A stretch of DNA of 64,000 nt from Vesta saturnalis (GCA_036346205.1 JARFJB010001278.1:6102001-6166000); one strand, 5' to 3'. Counted from the stretch's first letter, positions 22,586 to 34,461 are shown. Translations and numbers: made by a program. Notes: generated from the letters alone by a model not told the origin.

Positions 22586-23015
22586 AGTAGTACAGGGGCA
22601 CTTTAACTTTCACTTTTTGTGACGTCATAGGCCCCAGCCCTTGGTACACCTTGGCCGTCATTTTTTTTTACCTTGGCGCCCACATGTGGGTCGTATCTTT
22701 AGCCTTGAGAGATCGGGTTTTGCCTTGGTGTTAGCCTAGGGGTTGACCTTGCACTGGGAGTTTGTATTCTAATAAGTGGTCCTAGCCTTGTGAGACAGGA
22801 ACTTGTTCTTAAGATTCGCCTTTGTCATAAAAATTGTATTCTAATAATGGGGAAGAAGAATTAATAGCTAAAATATGTAAAGATGATGACGTGTTTTTCA
22901 TAATAAAAAGATGTTATTTAGCCTTTGTTTATTATTAGAGCCAGTTTGATTTTTATCAAAGATATAAAAACCCGGAGCTTAAACATATTGATGCAATTTT
23001 TAAGCGTTTGCTGTG
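22586..23015 (+). repeat. Polinton left TIR
   Basis: It matches the reverse complement of 29960-30411 with scattered changes. Shared landmarks are GGGGTTGACC, the CTAATAAGTGGTCCTA stretch, AAAGATGATGAC and TTTTTATCAAAGATAT. Confidence 0.9.
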
Positions 23016-23240
23016 GAAATTTTTTTCAATAACTTAATTTGCTAACTTATAAGATGACCTTCGCCTCTTGTCACAAAAAAAATGTATTCTAATAATAATT
23101 GGTGGGAATAATCAATGATGACAAGTGTTTTTCCTAATAGAAAGATTTATTTAAGCTGTGTTTTGTTATTATTAGACCCCGTTTTTTATTTTTATCAAAT
23201 ATTTTAAGGAAAACCCTAGACTTAAACATATACATAATTT
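22812..23240 (+). repeat. ~245 bp direct duplication within and after the left TIR
   Basis: The part of the TIR from about 22815 to 22990 (from TTCGCCTTTGTCA through GTATTCTAATAAT to CTTAAACATAT) is repeated at about 23060-23235 in a diverged form. The right TIR has one copy only. Confidence 0.75.
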
Positions 23241-23390
23241 TTCATTATCTGATGGCCCTGTACTATTGGTTGTGATACAAACCGTATTTAGATTGTGACC
23301 TTTTACCTAAATAAGAATTTATAACAACACGCCATTAAGACGAGTTCACCTTCAACATTTATATTGTACACAAGAAATTAGTCAAAATTC

Positions 23391-23512
23391 AATATTTTAC
23401 TTTTAGTTTAGATAACATTATTAAATGATTGCGCATATATATTAATGGTTGCAGATATAGAGATTGTTGACGTTTCACTTTAATAGTGTTATCAACTAAA
23501 AGTAAAATATTA
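23391..23512. repeat. imperfect inverted repeat, ~33 bp arms
   Basis: AATATTTTACTTTTAGTT (from 23391) and AACTAAAAGTAAAATATT (ending 23511) are arms of a hairpin extending through GATAACA-TATTAAA, with a loop of about 55 bases. It lies inside the Polinton, away from any recognised gene. Confidence 0.8.
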
Positions 23513-24332
23513 AAGGTCGACGGTTAAAATTATATGTTTCTAATCACCTTTCGCATTAACTGGAAGGTTGTTAAAAGAGTCCTTGCCTTATACTATTCAT
23601 GTACAAGTGGTATATCGAAAATATTTATTGAGTAGCATAACATGCTGTTGTAAATGCCTCAGACAATTAAGAAAAAACTGTCAAGTTTTACCTAAAAAAC
23701 AAAAATTAAACTAGATACGTGTCGTGAATGGGGTATTTTAGTAACCGAACGATGCATGCGATACGTTTTTTTTTAGCTAACCCGTATTTTACTTTATAGA
23801 AGTGGTCAACCGTGGAGTTTTAAGTTGTATTTTTATGTCTATTAATATACCTAATGTAATGTAAGTTTAAATTAAACATGAATGAAAATAGCTAAACTGC
23901 ATTATCGATATAAAAGCTCTGGATTTTGTATGCATACACACAAAGTACTTTAAACAAAATGAGTATTATCATAATATACATCAAATTTACTTTAAAAATA
24001 ATTAATGGAATAATTAGGCAATTATGTATTATAACTGGATTAATATGAATAGGGAAAGTAGGAATTAACCCATCGATGCCGTGTTAAGTTAATATGATTA
24101 CAAATATTTTAAAAAAATTATGACTGCAAAATATACATCACTAGTAAAACATCTAATACCCTGATGCCATTTTTTAATAATGTTCACCCGATAGTAATTG
24201 TACTTTAAATACAGGCAAGGGCTAATATATTTTATTTTACCATTAGTATCATACGGACGTAGGGTTATTCTTAAAAATTAGCTGCTTTTCATTACGACTG
24301 TGGGGGTACTACGTGTGCTTCGAAATCTTCGT

Positions 24333-24545
24333 TCTATGAAGCTGTACCGCATTCACCTTTCTTAAAGAAATTATCCAACTCAGGATCAGTAGCATGTTTT
24401 CTAATACACAAGACAGCATCTTCAGTATAGTGATGTATGCAGCAAAGTGGCTCTGTCTTCTTCTTTAAGCTAGATTTCACATCTACATTACATTTCATAA
24501 AAGGTTTATCTGACTTATCAGAAACACTTCCATCAAAAAAGGGGT
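24333..24545 (-). CDS. unrecognised Cys-rich open frame inside the Polinton (partial)
   Basis: The minus strand is open for about 68 codons, from roughly 24545 to a stop near 24333. It reads KPFMKCNVDVKSSLKKKTEP, then LCCIHHYTEDAVLCIRKHAT, ending NFFKKGECGTAS. The composition (five Cys, several His, charged) is protein-like, unlike the AT-rich noise around it, and no start codon sits at its upstream edge, so it could be a terminal exon or a truncated gene. It lies on the same strand as the polymerase and downstream of it. I do not recognise the family, and make no functional claim. Confidence 0.35.
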
Positions 24546-24902
24546 TATAATTAGGTTAAGCATGCTGCTCCCTTATTAGAAGTTAAGCATACTGATCGCT
24601 TATTAGAACACCATCTTTTAATCCCAAATTTTTACCGATAAGGGTCTGCCAGGCTATCACATAAAGCATACATACAGGTTCTGTCTCGGCTGAACGTACC
24701 CCCAGAAGAGATATTAGAGCGTTGTTACAGAAAACAAAAAAAGCGTACACTATGCATAAAGTGAGAAATTTACTCGAGGCTGGTACATTTCGAGTAATAT
24801 ATTTGAGTTATGACCGGTGGATCTTTGCGATGTCATATCTCACAACTTACAAAAAATCAGGTTCCATTTCTAAAATACTGGTTTGGTTTGGTTTAACTTA
24901 CA

Positions 24903-25072
24903 TCTCACGCATACACACACACGCACGCACACACATATACACACACCACACACACACACACACAACACACACACAACACACACACGCACGCACGCACGCA
25001 CGCACGCACTCATGCACGCACGCACGCACGCACCCACGCACGCACGCACGCACGCACGCACGCGCGCACGTA

Positions 25073-25142
<70 letters not shown>
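24903..25142. repeat. CA / CACG microsatellite in Polinton
   Basis: About 240 bases of CA, CACG and GCAC repeats. It keeps long frames open on both strands, which are artefacts of the repeat. Confidence 0.95.
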
Positions 25143-25144
<2 letters not shown>

Positions 25145-25304
25145 TACGAAAACAAGCAAGCACAAAACCAAGTAAACACGAACACACAAACGAAAACACG
25201 CGAACTAAAACGTGTAAAAACGAAAACTCGCAACGCTGCAGACATGGATCAAGACAGGGGGCTGGAGAGTATAAATAAATAATGTTTCTTTATATGCTTT
25301 TTAT

Positions 25305-28300
25305 TTATTCCTTATACCCAAACGGTAAAGTGTCAAAGTTTTCAATCCGTCGTCGTTTAGAGTAACTTATTCTATACTGTTTACATTCAGGTCTAGTTAA
25401 TACATTGTAACACTTATCCCTAACTATTTTCCTATAATTATATACAAACAGAGCTAAGCTAAGCACCATATCTTTCATCGATTCAAAGTTTACAACACGA
25501 GAGTTCATATAGTTTAAGATAATTCCCTTCACTTTACACACTGATTTTAGTGATTTATCACTAGTTAAAAACACATTATAGCTGTAGTTTTTGGTCCTGT
25601 ACTAACAAATTCGGCTATATAACTTTCTTCACCGTACGCTTCCAGCTCGTCGGTCATCTGTCCAAGGAAATTTTCACAGGTTGGATTCCACTCGTCGGGT
25701 TTTGCCACAAATATGATACTGTCTGTATCATAATACAGAACACGGCGATCTAGTTTTTCCAGATAACTATATAGTTCTAAACGTGCATAAGCTGTCGTGT
25801 AGGCGGCTATGGACACATTAATAGTTTTTAGATGTTCACCTTCGCCCTCAGGTCTATCCCACTTTACAATTACTACATTATCATTGATAGGTATAATGGA
25901 TTGTACCTGAACCAGAGGGTCCGCAAATAATAGGCTCGGATACAATACTACTCTGGGTTAAATTTTCACGTTGACTAAACTTACCCCAAAAAAAGTTTAA
26001 CATTAGTTTGGCCAAGTACCTTAAGCCGGGATTTTTCTTGATGTTCTTTTCGTCTAGTTGAATCCCCTTCTTATCGTAATATTCTGTTATGTACCACTGC
26101 ACCTTCTCGATTTCTGACGTGCAATGGCTAGGCCATCCGGAACATTCCTGTTTGAGTTTCAGGAAATTATCGATGTAGCCACTAAACAGTCCATCCTGTT
26201 TCGTTGCTTTGTCATATGTGGTTACCTCATCTTCCCAAATTTCAAAAACATCCAAAACTTTATACTTTTTCGAGATAGCCTTACGCAATTCGTCCGCTAC
26301 ATATGTTCCAACGAAACTGCGCTCGGGCTCACTATGCCCACATTCTCCTTCAATTAGCTCAGCGCCGCAAGTCCCACATAACACAAACATCAACTTGCCA
26401 TGCATTTTTAGAGGCAAAACAGGTGATAGAGAGCAGAGGGCGGTAGTACTCGACATTTAACTAAACCTTCCACCGTGTCCAATGGAATGTTCTTACAATC
26501 TAAACCTACGTGATTTTCGGATAATTACAGTATTTTTTTACATAGGGGTATAATGAGAACACGTCATAATACATGATTTCCACACTAATACCGTCACACT
26601 CAAGGTAGAGTTTGCTAGCATTAGTGCGACCACCCTAAAATGCGTCTCGTGGGTTTAAAGGTTCATCATCTTGGTCACCTAGATTCTGTATAAACGCTCG
26701 CAACTCATCGTTTGAAATATTAGTCTTGTATAATCGCATTCACGCATTTCGACTAGATTATATCCTCGTTCTCGTAGAAATTAAGATCGCGGCGCCGTGT
26801 TCTCATTACGGACAAACATGGATGTGTTTACATTCAGCTTAGGGTCAATATTGATGTGATTGAGGAAACATTCCTCGCAACCGTGCCATTAGCATCTAAG
26901 AAACTCGTCAACGGTATTTGATTCAACACAATAACCGTCAACCATAACACCTTCAGGTGTTCTAAACTCGCGAGCTTTTCCGGCATGCTGTATGGTCGCT
27001 TGTATATATTCCATCCAACGTAACCACTGTATTGCGACTTTTGGCTGGTTGTTGGCACGACTGTAACCACCTTTCGGAATGAGACCGATTGTGTTCTTTT
27101 TGAGGAAAACCCTACGAAACACTTTATTACAGGCACTAGCAATTGTGGATCGATTTTATTTTGGGCCGTGAAGGTCGACCAGAAACTAATGCAACCTTTA
27201 ACGAAGATCTTAACATCCATCAGGCAATACTTCACGTTCGCTTCACGCATCTTAAAAACATAATTACTTTGGATCGCGTGCAATCTAATAGTTTCTGACG
27301 ATCTTTCTCCGACATCTGATCTGCGCAATAATATTCAAGTGCAGGCAAAGGGCCCTCATAATTTTGATTCTCGGATCTGTTGAAGGGAAATGGAAAATAT
27401 CCCTTGTACTCGAGAAAATTTAAAGTTTTCGGAAATGCCAAGAATGGTGATGGAATGAAATTAAGGGGGTCAATAAACCTGATATTGTCGCATCGAAAGG
27501 AGATTAGTTTTAGACCGTTGGAGATGACTTTGGGTCTCCATCGGTTATTATTATCCAGCACAAAACAACCATCGTACCCCTTCACGTTGTGTGCAATCCA
27601 TGTAACTTTAAGTTTTCGAGCTTTCTCGGCAACATACGACAGAAACGATTCTACAGGATCTTCCCTGAAAATGTGACTCTTTTGCTATATATCGGGCATC
27701 GCTCATCCAAATTGTTAGTATATCTGATACAAACAGAGCAAACATTCGCAGCCACACATAGATTGGGATCATGCAGAAATCTATCATTCGTCCCCATATA
27801 CACCTTCTCTTTCATGCATTCCAAATCGTAAACGATAAACATAGATGCTTTACCTTCACCGCTGCCACCTCGAGCCTTGTTAACGGGCATATAGCAAAGA
27901 TTTCCGATAGGTTTTTGGTCCTTGCAGTGGGACAACAACTGTATCCGCACCTATGTTTACCCTTTACTTCGGTGGTTTTGAGACACTTTAAACATTAGGT
28001 AATTTTTCACCTAGTTCACTGTCCTTGTGGTTTTTAAGGCATGCAGGCCCGTAAAAAAATCTCTACCTGGTTCCCTAGGACCCCCAAAGTAAACCGAATC
28101 ACCTATTCACGAATTATAAACTACAATGGTATATGAAGTTAAATGATATTGAAATGCTTGAATATGCTCGTAACTACCACCCTGACTAAGATTTACACAT
28201 CTGTCTTGGCATAGTTGCATAGCTCGCGCTTGAAGTTAAGGGCATCCCGTTGCCATGCTACTGCGCATTGCATCGTTATTTCTAAACGCTATTGCTAAGA

Positions 28301-29031
28301 CTATCCCGCAAGCTAAACAATTATTATTATTATCGTTGCTGGTACAACAATAATACCCCGCCTTTAGATTTGCAAAAGTCTTCAAACTTTAAGTCCGTCA
28401 AGTTTTTGCGTCCATAGTCAACAGGTACCGTCACTTTATCCACATTTAAAACTAACAAGCCAATCGAAAAAAAGCTAGCGTTTCTCTGCGTCACCTTTTC
28501 CAATAGTGACATTATCACTCACACCGACAATTGGTCAACTCTTCTAAATGATACGCCAATAGGTTTGTCCGGGTAATTTGGATTCCTTAATGTGGTACCG
28601 ATACGATCTAACGGAGCCGCATCTTTGACAATGAATGTACACAGTTTCTCGAATGCATTCTGTAAAAAAAATATGTGTTAGATAACATTTAGGAGGCCAT
28701 ATATTTTTACATATAGCCAAGTTAAGGGATTATCCCTGCATGTCTCGTCATTAAAGCTAAATCTCAGCGATTTACATGCAGTGTTGAATTTTCTTATAAA
28801 TTTAGTATTTGATTCCTCAATTATATTAATATGATTCATTTGAGGGAGGATAGTCCGGCCTCTTGTTGTTGCTGTGTTGATAGGCCTGAGCTCTATTTGT
28901 CCTGGCCCTGTAATGTACTCATTTAGTAAGCGAAACAATAGAAAATTAATAGACTCCGTTATCATATTCAAATCCTCGGCTACAGAAGTTTTTAACATCT
29001 CTTCATCATCATGAACAAACACTTCCTTCAT
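25305..29031 (-). pseudogene. protein-primed family B DNA polymerase of Polinton
   Basis: It is read on the minus strand from ATG at 29031 to the stop after FDTLPFGYKE at 25305, with at least eight frameshifts or stops. Order of landmarks: PIGVSFRRVDQL (N-terminal region); MFIVYDLECM (exonuclease I motif, D-x-E); KGYDGCFVL (exonuclease II); FLEYKGYFPFPF and NYEGPLPALEYY; NTIGLIPKGGYS and a degraded TVYEFLGCxWHGC; LRYLAKLMLNFFWGKFSQRE (polymerase motif B, where the usual NSFWGK Ser is Phe); VLYYDTDSI (catalytic motif C, intact); KVKGIILNYMNS near the end. About 1,240 codons, close to full length. The enzyme replicates the transposon from a protein primer. Motif C survives but the gene cannot be translated as one chain. 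Confidence 0.9.
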
Positions 29032-29039
29032 ATTTACTT

Positions 29040-29959
29040 AAGCGGGGCTTTAAAAAATAATAATTAAAACTTAAAAATAAAACAGGCATTATAAAGCTCT
29101 ATCGAATCGATAGTGTCGTTTTCATACATCTTATAAGTAATAATATTGTAGGCGTTTTTCAGCCCCTCTTCGATTAACACAGCAGCACGGAACAATCAAC
29201 CCCAAAATTTGATTAACATTTAAAGATTCCATAATAATGATAACGTAATGCTCTTCAGAACAGAACTAAATTAACTAAACTCAAATGCACGTGTTTATAG
29301 TATTTCTCCTAAAGGTCAGATTAAGTCATTGAAAATTTACAAGGTTAACTCCAAGGTCATCCGCTTCTAAGAATAATACGATTACTGATTTTCATTCTAT
29401 TTAGTTTTAGCCTTAAGTTACCTATAATAATTTTAATAACAATTATGCGGCCTCTTTATATAAACCCATCAGGACAATCACATTGTAAAACAGAAATTTA
29501 TGCCTGAATGACGTTTAAACCCAGATAGACATAAATAAAATAAATACATGTTAGCTAAAAAATTCAGAGCCACCGTCACTTCTATAAGATAATCCAGTTT
29601 AGCTATTTTCATTCATTAACCTTACCATGCATTATATTAATATTATATATAATATATGTTAACTTAAAACCTCCAGGCCGTCCGCTTCTATAAAAATATC
29701 AATAACCTTGATACATGCTAACTAAAAAAAATCCAAGGGCGAGGGCTTCTATAAAATATCAATAACCTTGATACATGTTGACCTAAAAAAAATCCAAGGC
29801 TGACCGCTTCTGTAAAATATCAATAATACAAGGTCATCTCAAAATATCGTCCATTACAAAGCATGAATCATCCGTTTTTTTTATGCTGAAGGTGGCTTTA
29901 TTTACAATTTCGAGGTCATTATTCAGATATTAACAAAAATTTGATCTAACGCTTAAATT
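29040..29959. repeat. Polinton interior with ~62 bp tandem repeats
   Basis: From about 29665 to 29835 a unit of roughly 60 bases recurs three times, each containing GCTTCT(A/G)TAAAATATCAA and, in the first two, TAACCTTGATACATG. Weaker relatives lie at 29360 and 29575. No gene recognised in this stretch. Confidence 0.75.
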
Positions 29960-30411
29960 CAGCCTTAAATACTGCATAGAACAATCGTTTAAGGTCTAGG
30001 TATTTATATCTTTGATAAAAATCAAAACTGGCTATAATAAATATTAATAATAATAAACACAGGTTAAATAACATCTTTTTATTATGAAAAAAATACTTGT
30101 CATCATCTTTACATATCTTATCTATTAATTCTTCTTCCCCATTATCAGAATACAATTTTTATGACAAGGGCGAAGCCTAAGAACAAGTTCCTGTCTTACA
30201 AGGTTAGGACCACTTATTAGAATACAATCCCCCAGTGCAAGGCCAACTCCACGGTCAACCCCTAGATTAACACCAAGGCCAAACACGATCTCTCAAGGTT
30301 AAAAATACGACCCACACGTGGGCGCCAAGGTAAAAAATAATGGCGGCCAATGTGTCCCAGGAGCTGAAGCCTATGACATTAAAGTAAAAGTTAAAGCGCC
30401 CCTGTACTACT
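29960..30411 (-). repeat. Polinton right TIR
   Basis: Inverted partner of 22586-23015, ending CCCCTGTACTACT at 30411. Confidence 0.9.
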
Positions 30412-30770
30412 AGCATGTATGAGGTAAGAGTCACAGGACAGCTTCAATAAGTTCTTAGTGGTAACAAAAAATCGAAAAAAAGGTTGTTCTTCACATACCA
30501 CTTGATAGGAAACAAGAACATTAGACATTAGACTAATACTTTATTTTTCTTAATTGGGACAAGAATTATTAAGCGCTATCTTACTTGGTAGCGTAATATG
30601 TTTTTTTAATTAAAATATCAAGAACCTTTTTCTGTTTTATTTTTGAATCAAAGTTAAATAGAGACTTAATTTCCTCTTTTGCCTCATTGGATATTTGATT
30701 GGAGTGCACCCTTGTAACAATTACATTACACGACATCGATATAAATGTACCTCACTTGTGATTGAGGGAT
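30412..30770 (-). pseudogene. MULE-type transposase, N-terminal part (beyond Polinton)
   Basis: Reading leftward on the minus strand, MSCNVIVTRVHSNQISNEAK, EEIKSLFNFDSKIKQKKVLD and ILIKKTYYATK are followed by a degraded QLRKIKY and by FFVTTKNLLKLSCDSYLIHA. The last runs directly into the DATSKL reading on the other side of the Polinton when one 6-bp duplication is removed. The upstream limit is uncertain: a FLYWCH-like zinc-finger region is usual there but is not clear. Stops and frameshifts show the gene was decaying. Confidence 0.78.
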
Positions 30771-31304
30771 AATGTAGATAGACACCTGCAGCGAAACGCT
30801 CTCCTCTTTTTTTATTTTGCCTCATCGAAAAATTTCCGATACATTTCCTTCTGTGTCCACGTTTTTATAAGCAAGACCCATATATACTCCATTTGGACTG
30901 CAGCCACTGCAGAGCCTTATTATCGAACCGATGCAAATAAGTTTACCGCGCGAATCACCAAACCTTACTTCTCAGAAACTAATCACAGCATGCCGGGCAC
31001 GGAAAAACTTACAGTGAGAAAGCAGCCTATTAGTCAACCTAAAACTAGCAGTAAAGCACAATAATACTATTCGTGTACTGCACATATTCAAATTTCTTAC
31101 CGACTATTGCATACTGGCCATGTAATAATTTCTACTCCCCATTACAATCACAATACTGAACATATAAATACATGCCGAATAGTTCTGTTTACTGGTAAAA
31201 AATCCCATTTTAACTTATCATATTTTATAAATATACTGAATCTTTTACCATACTTTACCGACTGTTTGTAATATTATATTGTACATAATAAAATAAATAC
31301 TGTT
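30771..31304. other. spacer, no gene recognised
   Basis: May contain the remaining 5' part of the MULE gene. No readable domain. Confidence 0.35.
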
Positions 31305-32912
31305 CATAATAAAATACTTATCTTTTTTGGGATTTTTTAATGGTGTACTTTAAATTATACAATCTAAACGTTTCGATAACACTTACAGTTTTCTTCGTCA
31401 GTAGTAATGTTTGTTAAAAATTGTTAAAGATGTAGTAAACAATTTTGCCAAATTTGAAAAATTAAAACATAAACATAAGCCTGCTATTAGTATAACAGTT
31501 TGGGAAACATAAAGCCAACTCTAAAATTTTTTAGTAAAGAATAACTAGGTCATAAAATTAAATATTATTAAACTGCCTCAAAGATGACAAACCAGAACAC
31601 TCTCTACGGCGAAAGCTAACAATGAAATTTGCCAGCCAAAAAACACATTTAACAAAATTTAATCGAGTTATGATGTAAGTGTAAAGTTGTGAAAACTTCA
31701 ATTTTAAAATGATAGAAGCATTCACAAATCCAAACATTACATCAAATAAAATAACCCAGTTAAATCTAACAAAGAGATATCTTTATCAATAATTGGAAGT
31801 GTTGTTAACAATGAAAAGCACAATGCAGAACGTTCTTTGTAATTTTTAATTTCAATTTAATTTCAACTACTTATGTTAAATTATAGTGCTGTGGAAATTT
31901 AACATATAATTGGTAAAGCATTTGCTTCAAGGTCTAGGAAAACACAGCAAAAACCTAGACATACCAAAAGTTGAAAACAAATTAAAATCAAGGCGTATCA
32001 TTATGCTCTTTTTAATTATAAGACGCCAAAACCTATTTAAACGGAGATTTTCTTCTTGTCTATTAAAATTATTCGGTGTTTATATATTTCAATAGCTTCA
32101 CGTTGCAAACGAACATAATAATGGGTTTGTCTTGACAATATTTCCATATTGTCAAATTGAATGTCATGATTTAGATTATTCAGGGCATGGTCAGCCACAG
32201 CAGACCTCTCTGGTTGACCCAATCTACAAAATCTCATATGCTTTGCGTCTTGTATCAAAGCTACGTTTTGTGGTCCCGATGTATACTTTTCCACATGAAC
32301 AAGATAACTTATACACTCCGGAAGGTGATAAAGGGTTTGACACATCTTTAGGTGATCTTAAATGTTCTTTAATTTTTCTTGTAGGTTTAAAATAGTCCTA
32401 ATGCCATATTTGATTAGGATTTTTCAATTCTATTTGTAACATTAGCTATAAAAGGAAAAAAGCAGTACCAACATTAAGAACTGGTTTTTCTTTAAGGTTA
32501 CGCCTAGAAGGTGTAATAACATTATTAATATCTGTAAGTGAATATCCATTATCTTCTAAGGATTTTCTTAAATATTTATATTCATCATTCAAAATTCAGG
32601 GTCACAAATCCGTTTTGCTCGATCTACTAAAGATTTAATTACACTAATTTTTTGACGTGGATGGTGGTTGGATAATTTATGAAGGTATCTATCAGTGTGT
32701 GTCGGCTTTCTGTAAACCTTAAAAGATAGTGAATTATTATTTTTAGATATTAATATGTCAAGAAATGATAAACTTCCATTAGTTTCTTTTTCCATGGTAA
32801 ACTGAATACTAGGATGTATACCATTTATAAAAACCAAAAACTCATGCAGTGCTTCTTCTCTATGTCTCCAAATAACAAATGTGTCATCTACATATCTATA
32901 CCAAACTGAAGG
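31305..32912 (-). mobile_element. Penelope-like element 2, left arm of palindrome 2
   Basis: An inverted copy of 33598-35216, with its 3' end outward (left). It contains the hammerhead core, a long AT-rich terminal region (31410-32030), the GIY-YIG domain in two frames (32037-32345) and the RT C-terminal segment reading FINGIHPSIQFTMEKETNGS and KVYRKPTHTDRYLHKLSNHH (32589-32837). Similarity ends where the right arm reads the YVDD box (about 33600). The arms are more alike than those of palindrome 1, so this is a younger structure. Confidence 0.88.
31365..31410 (-). ncRNA. hammerhead ribozyme core, PLE 2 left arm
   Basis: Minus-strand CTGACGA (31401-31395, fits CUGANGA) and GAAAC (31374-31370) flank a stem II GAAAAC-TGTAAGT-GTTATC in which two positions no longer pair. 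The same core at 35120 has a perfect stem. Confidence 0.75.
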
Positions 32913-32969
32913 TATTATAATATTATAATATTAAAATCAGATGAAGGTAATGCAACTGTTATATTAAAC

Positions 32970-34130
32970 ATGAACGATTATAACGCTAAGATAGAACAAT
33001 TTTTGGGACCAGAAACTTATCGCGAAATACCAAAAGATCCAACAAAAAAGTTTCTTTTAAAAACGAAACAGCTGATTAAATTATCATCTATTCCTGAAGA
33101 AATAAAAAAGAAACTATCTAACTCTGAAGCTATTTCACCAAAACTATATGGTTTACCAAAAATTCATAAACCTAATATTCCTTTAAGGCCTATTGTTAGT
33201 GCAATTGGTTCTCCTACATATAACCTTGCAAGACATCTTACATTGTTATTACAACCTCATATAGGAAAAACACCCCATTACATTAAAAATTCTGCCAACT
33301 TTGTTGAAAAATGCATAGTTTCAAAATTGAAGAGGGTGATATAATGGTTAGTTTTGATGTTATTTCACTTTTTACAAAAGTACCTCTAAAAGAAACTATT
33401 GAATACATTGATCATCTTTTTCCAAAGGACATAACCATTCTTTTTCAGCACTGTCTTACTACAACTTATTTTCAGTGGAGTAGTAAATTTTATGAACAGA
33501 TTGAAGGTGTAGCAATGGGTAGTTCCCTTAGTCCTGTTATAGCTAATTTTTATATGGAAAAATTTGAAACATTAACGTCACAAAATACACCTAAAAACCT
33601 TCAGTTTGGTATAGATATGTAGATGACACATTTGTTATTTGGAGACATGGAGAAGAAGCACTGCATGAGTTTTTGGTTTTTATAAATGGTATACATCCTA
33701 GTATTCAGTTTACCATGGAAAAAGAAACTAATGGAAGTTTACCATTTCTGTCATATTAATATCTAAAAATAATAATTCACTATCGTTTTTGAGGTTTACA
33801 GAAAGCCGACACACACTGATAGATACCTTCATAAATTATCCAACCACCATCCACGTCAAAAAATTAGTGTAATTAAATCTTTAGTAGATCGAGCAAAACG
33901 AATTTGTGACCCTGAATTTTTGAATGATGAATATAAATATTTAAGAAAATCCTTACAAGATAATGGATATTCACTTACAGATATTAATAATGTTATTACA
34001 CCTTCTAGGCGTAACCTTAAAGAAAACCAGTTCTTAATGTTGGTACTGCTTTTCTTCCTTTTATAGCTAATGTTACAAATAGAATTGAAAAAATCCTAAT
34101 CAAATATGGCATTAGGACTATTTTTAAACC
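32970..34130 (+). pseudogene. PLE 2 reverse transcriptase
   Basis: The N-terminal part reads MNDYNAKIEQFLGPETYREI. LYGLPKIHKPNIPLRPIVSA follows, then VSFDVISLFTKVPLKETIEY, EGVAMGSSLSPVIANFYME and, after a frameshift near 33600, VWYRYVDDTFVIWRHGEE with an intact YVDD catalytic box. The C-terminal thumb and linker (TDRYLHKL-type, SNHHPRQK) are split by further frameshifts, and ANVTNRIEKILIKYGIRTIF leads to the GIY-YIG domain. A frameshift near 33310 joins the first two open frames. PLE RTs lie close to telomerase RT in phylogenies. Not functional as it stands, though mutations are few. Confidence 0.92.
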
Positions 34131-34170
34131 TACAAGAAAAATTTAAGAACATTTAAGATCACCTAAAGAT

Positions 34171-34461
34171 ATGCCAAACCCTTTATCATCTTCCGGAGTG
34201 TATAAGTTATCTTGTTCATGTGGAAAAGTATACATCGGGACCACAAAACGCAGCTTTGATACAAGACGCAAAGAACATATGAGATTTTGTAGATTGGGTC
34301 AACCAGAGAGGTCTGCTGTGGCTGACCATGCCCTGAATAATCTAAATCATGACATTCAATTTGACAATATGGAAATATTGTCAAGACAAACCCATTATTA
34401 TGTTCGTTTGCAACGTGAAGCTATTGAAATATATAAACACCCGAATAATTTTAATAGATAA
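34171..34461 (+). pseudogene. PLE 2 GIY-YIG endonuclease domain
   Basis: The open frame reads SSGVYKLSCSCGKVYIGTTK (GVY...VYIG, the GIY-YIG motif), RSFDTRRKEHMRFCRLG with the conserved Arg and His, and HDIQFDNMEILSRQTHYYVR; it ends REAIEIYKHPNNFNR. It follows the RT after a short stop-containing gap. In PLEs the domain nicks the target. The left arm holds the same domain with one extra frameshift at about 32270. Confidence 0.92.

Larger units (their letters stand above)
22586..30411. mobile_element. reduced Polinton/Maverick transposon, 7.8 kb
   Basis: Both ends are AGTAGTACAGGGGC in inverted orientation, beginning AG and ending CT. They continue as roughly 430-bp TIRs (22586-23015 and 29960-30411) and are flanked by near-identical 6-bp duplications. 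The only recognisable gene is the protein-primed family B DNA polymerase on the minus strand. The integrase, packaging ATPase, protease and capsid genes usual for 15-20 kb members were not found. It is therefore a deletion derivative that would have needed help in trans. It sits inside a MULE transposase frame. Confidence 0.92.

Noticed and set aside
21105..25145. CRISPR-like arrays
   Set aside because: The repeats are microsatellites and degenerate minisatellites without unique spacers of constant length, and this is a eukaryotic genome.
24722..25282. A 186-codon frame crossing the CA tract in the Polinton
   Set aside because: Central 80 codons are CACG repeats and the flanking parts resemble no protein; it lies on the strand opposite to the polymerase.
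26124..27998. Plus-strand frames opposite the Polinton polymerase
   Set aside because: Antisense shadows; the polymerase motifs are all on the minus strand.
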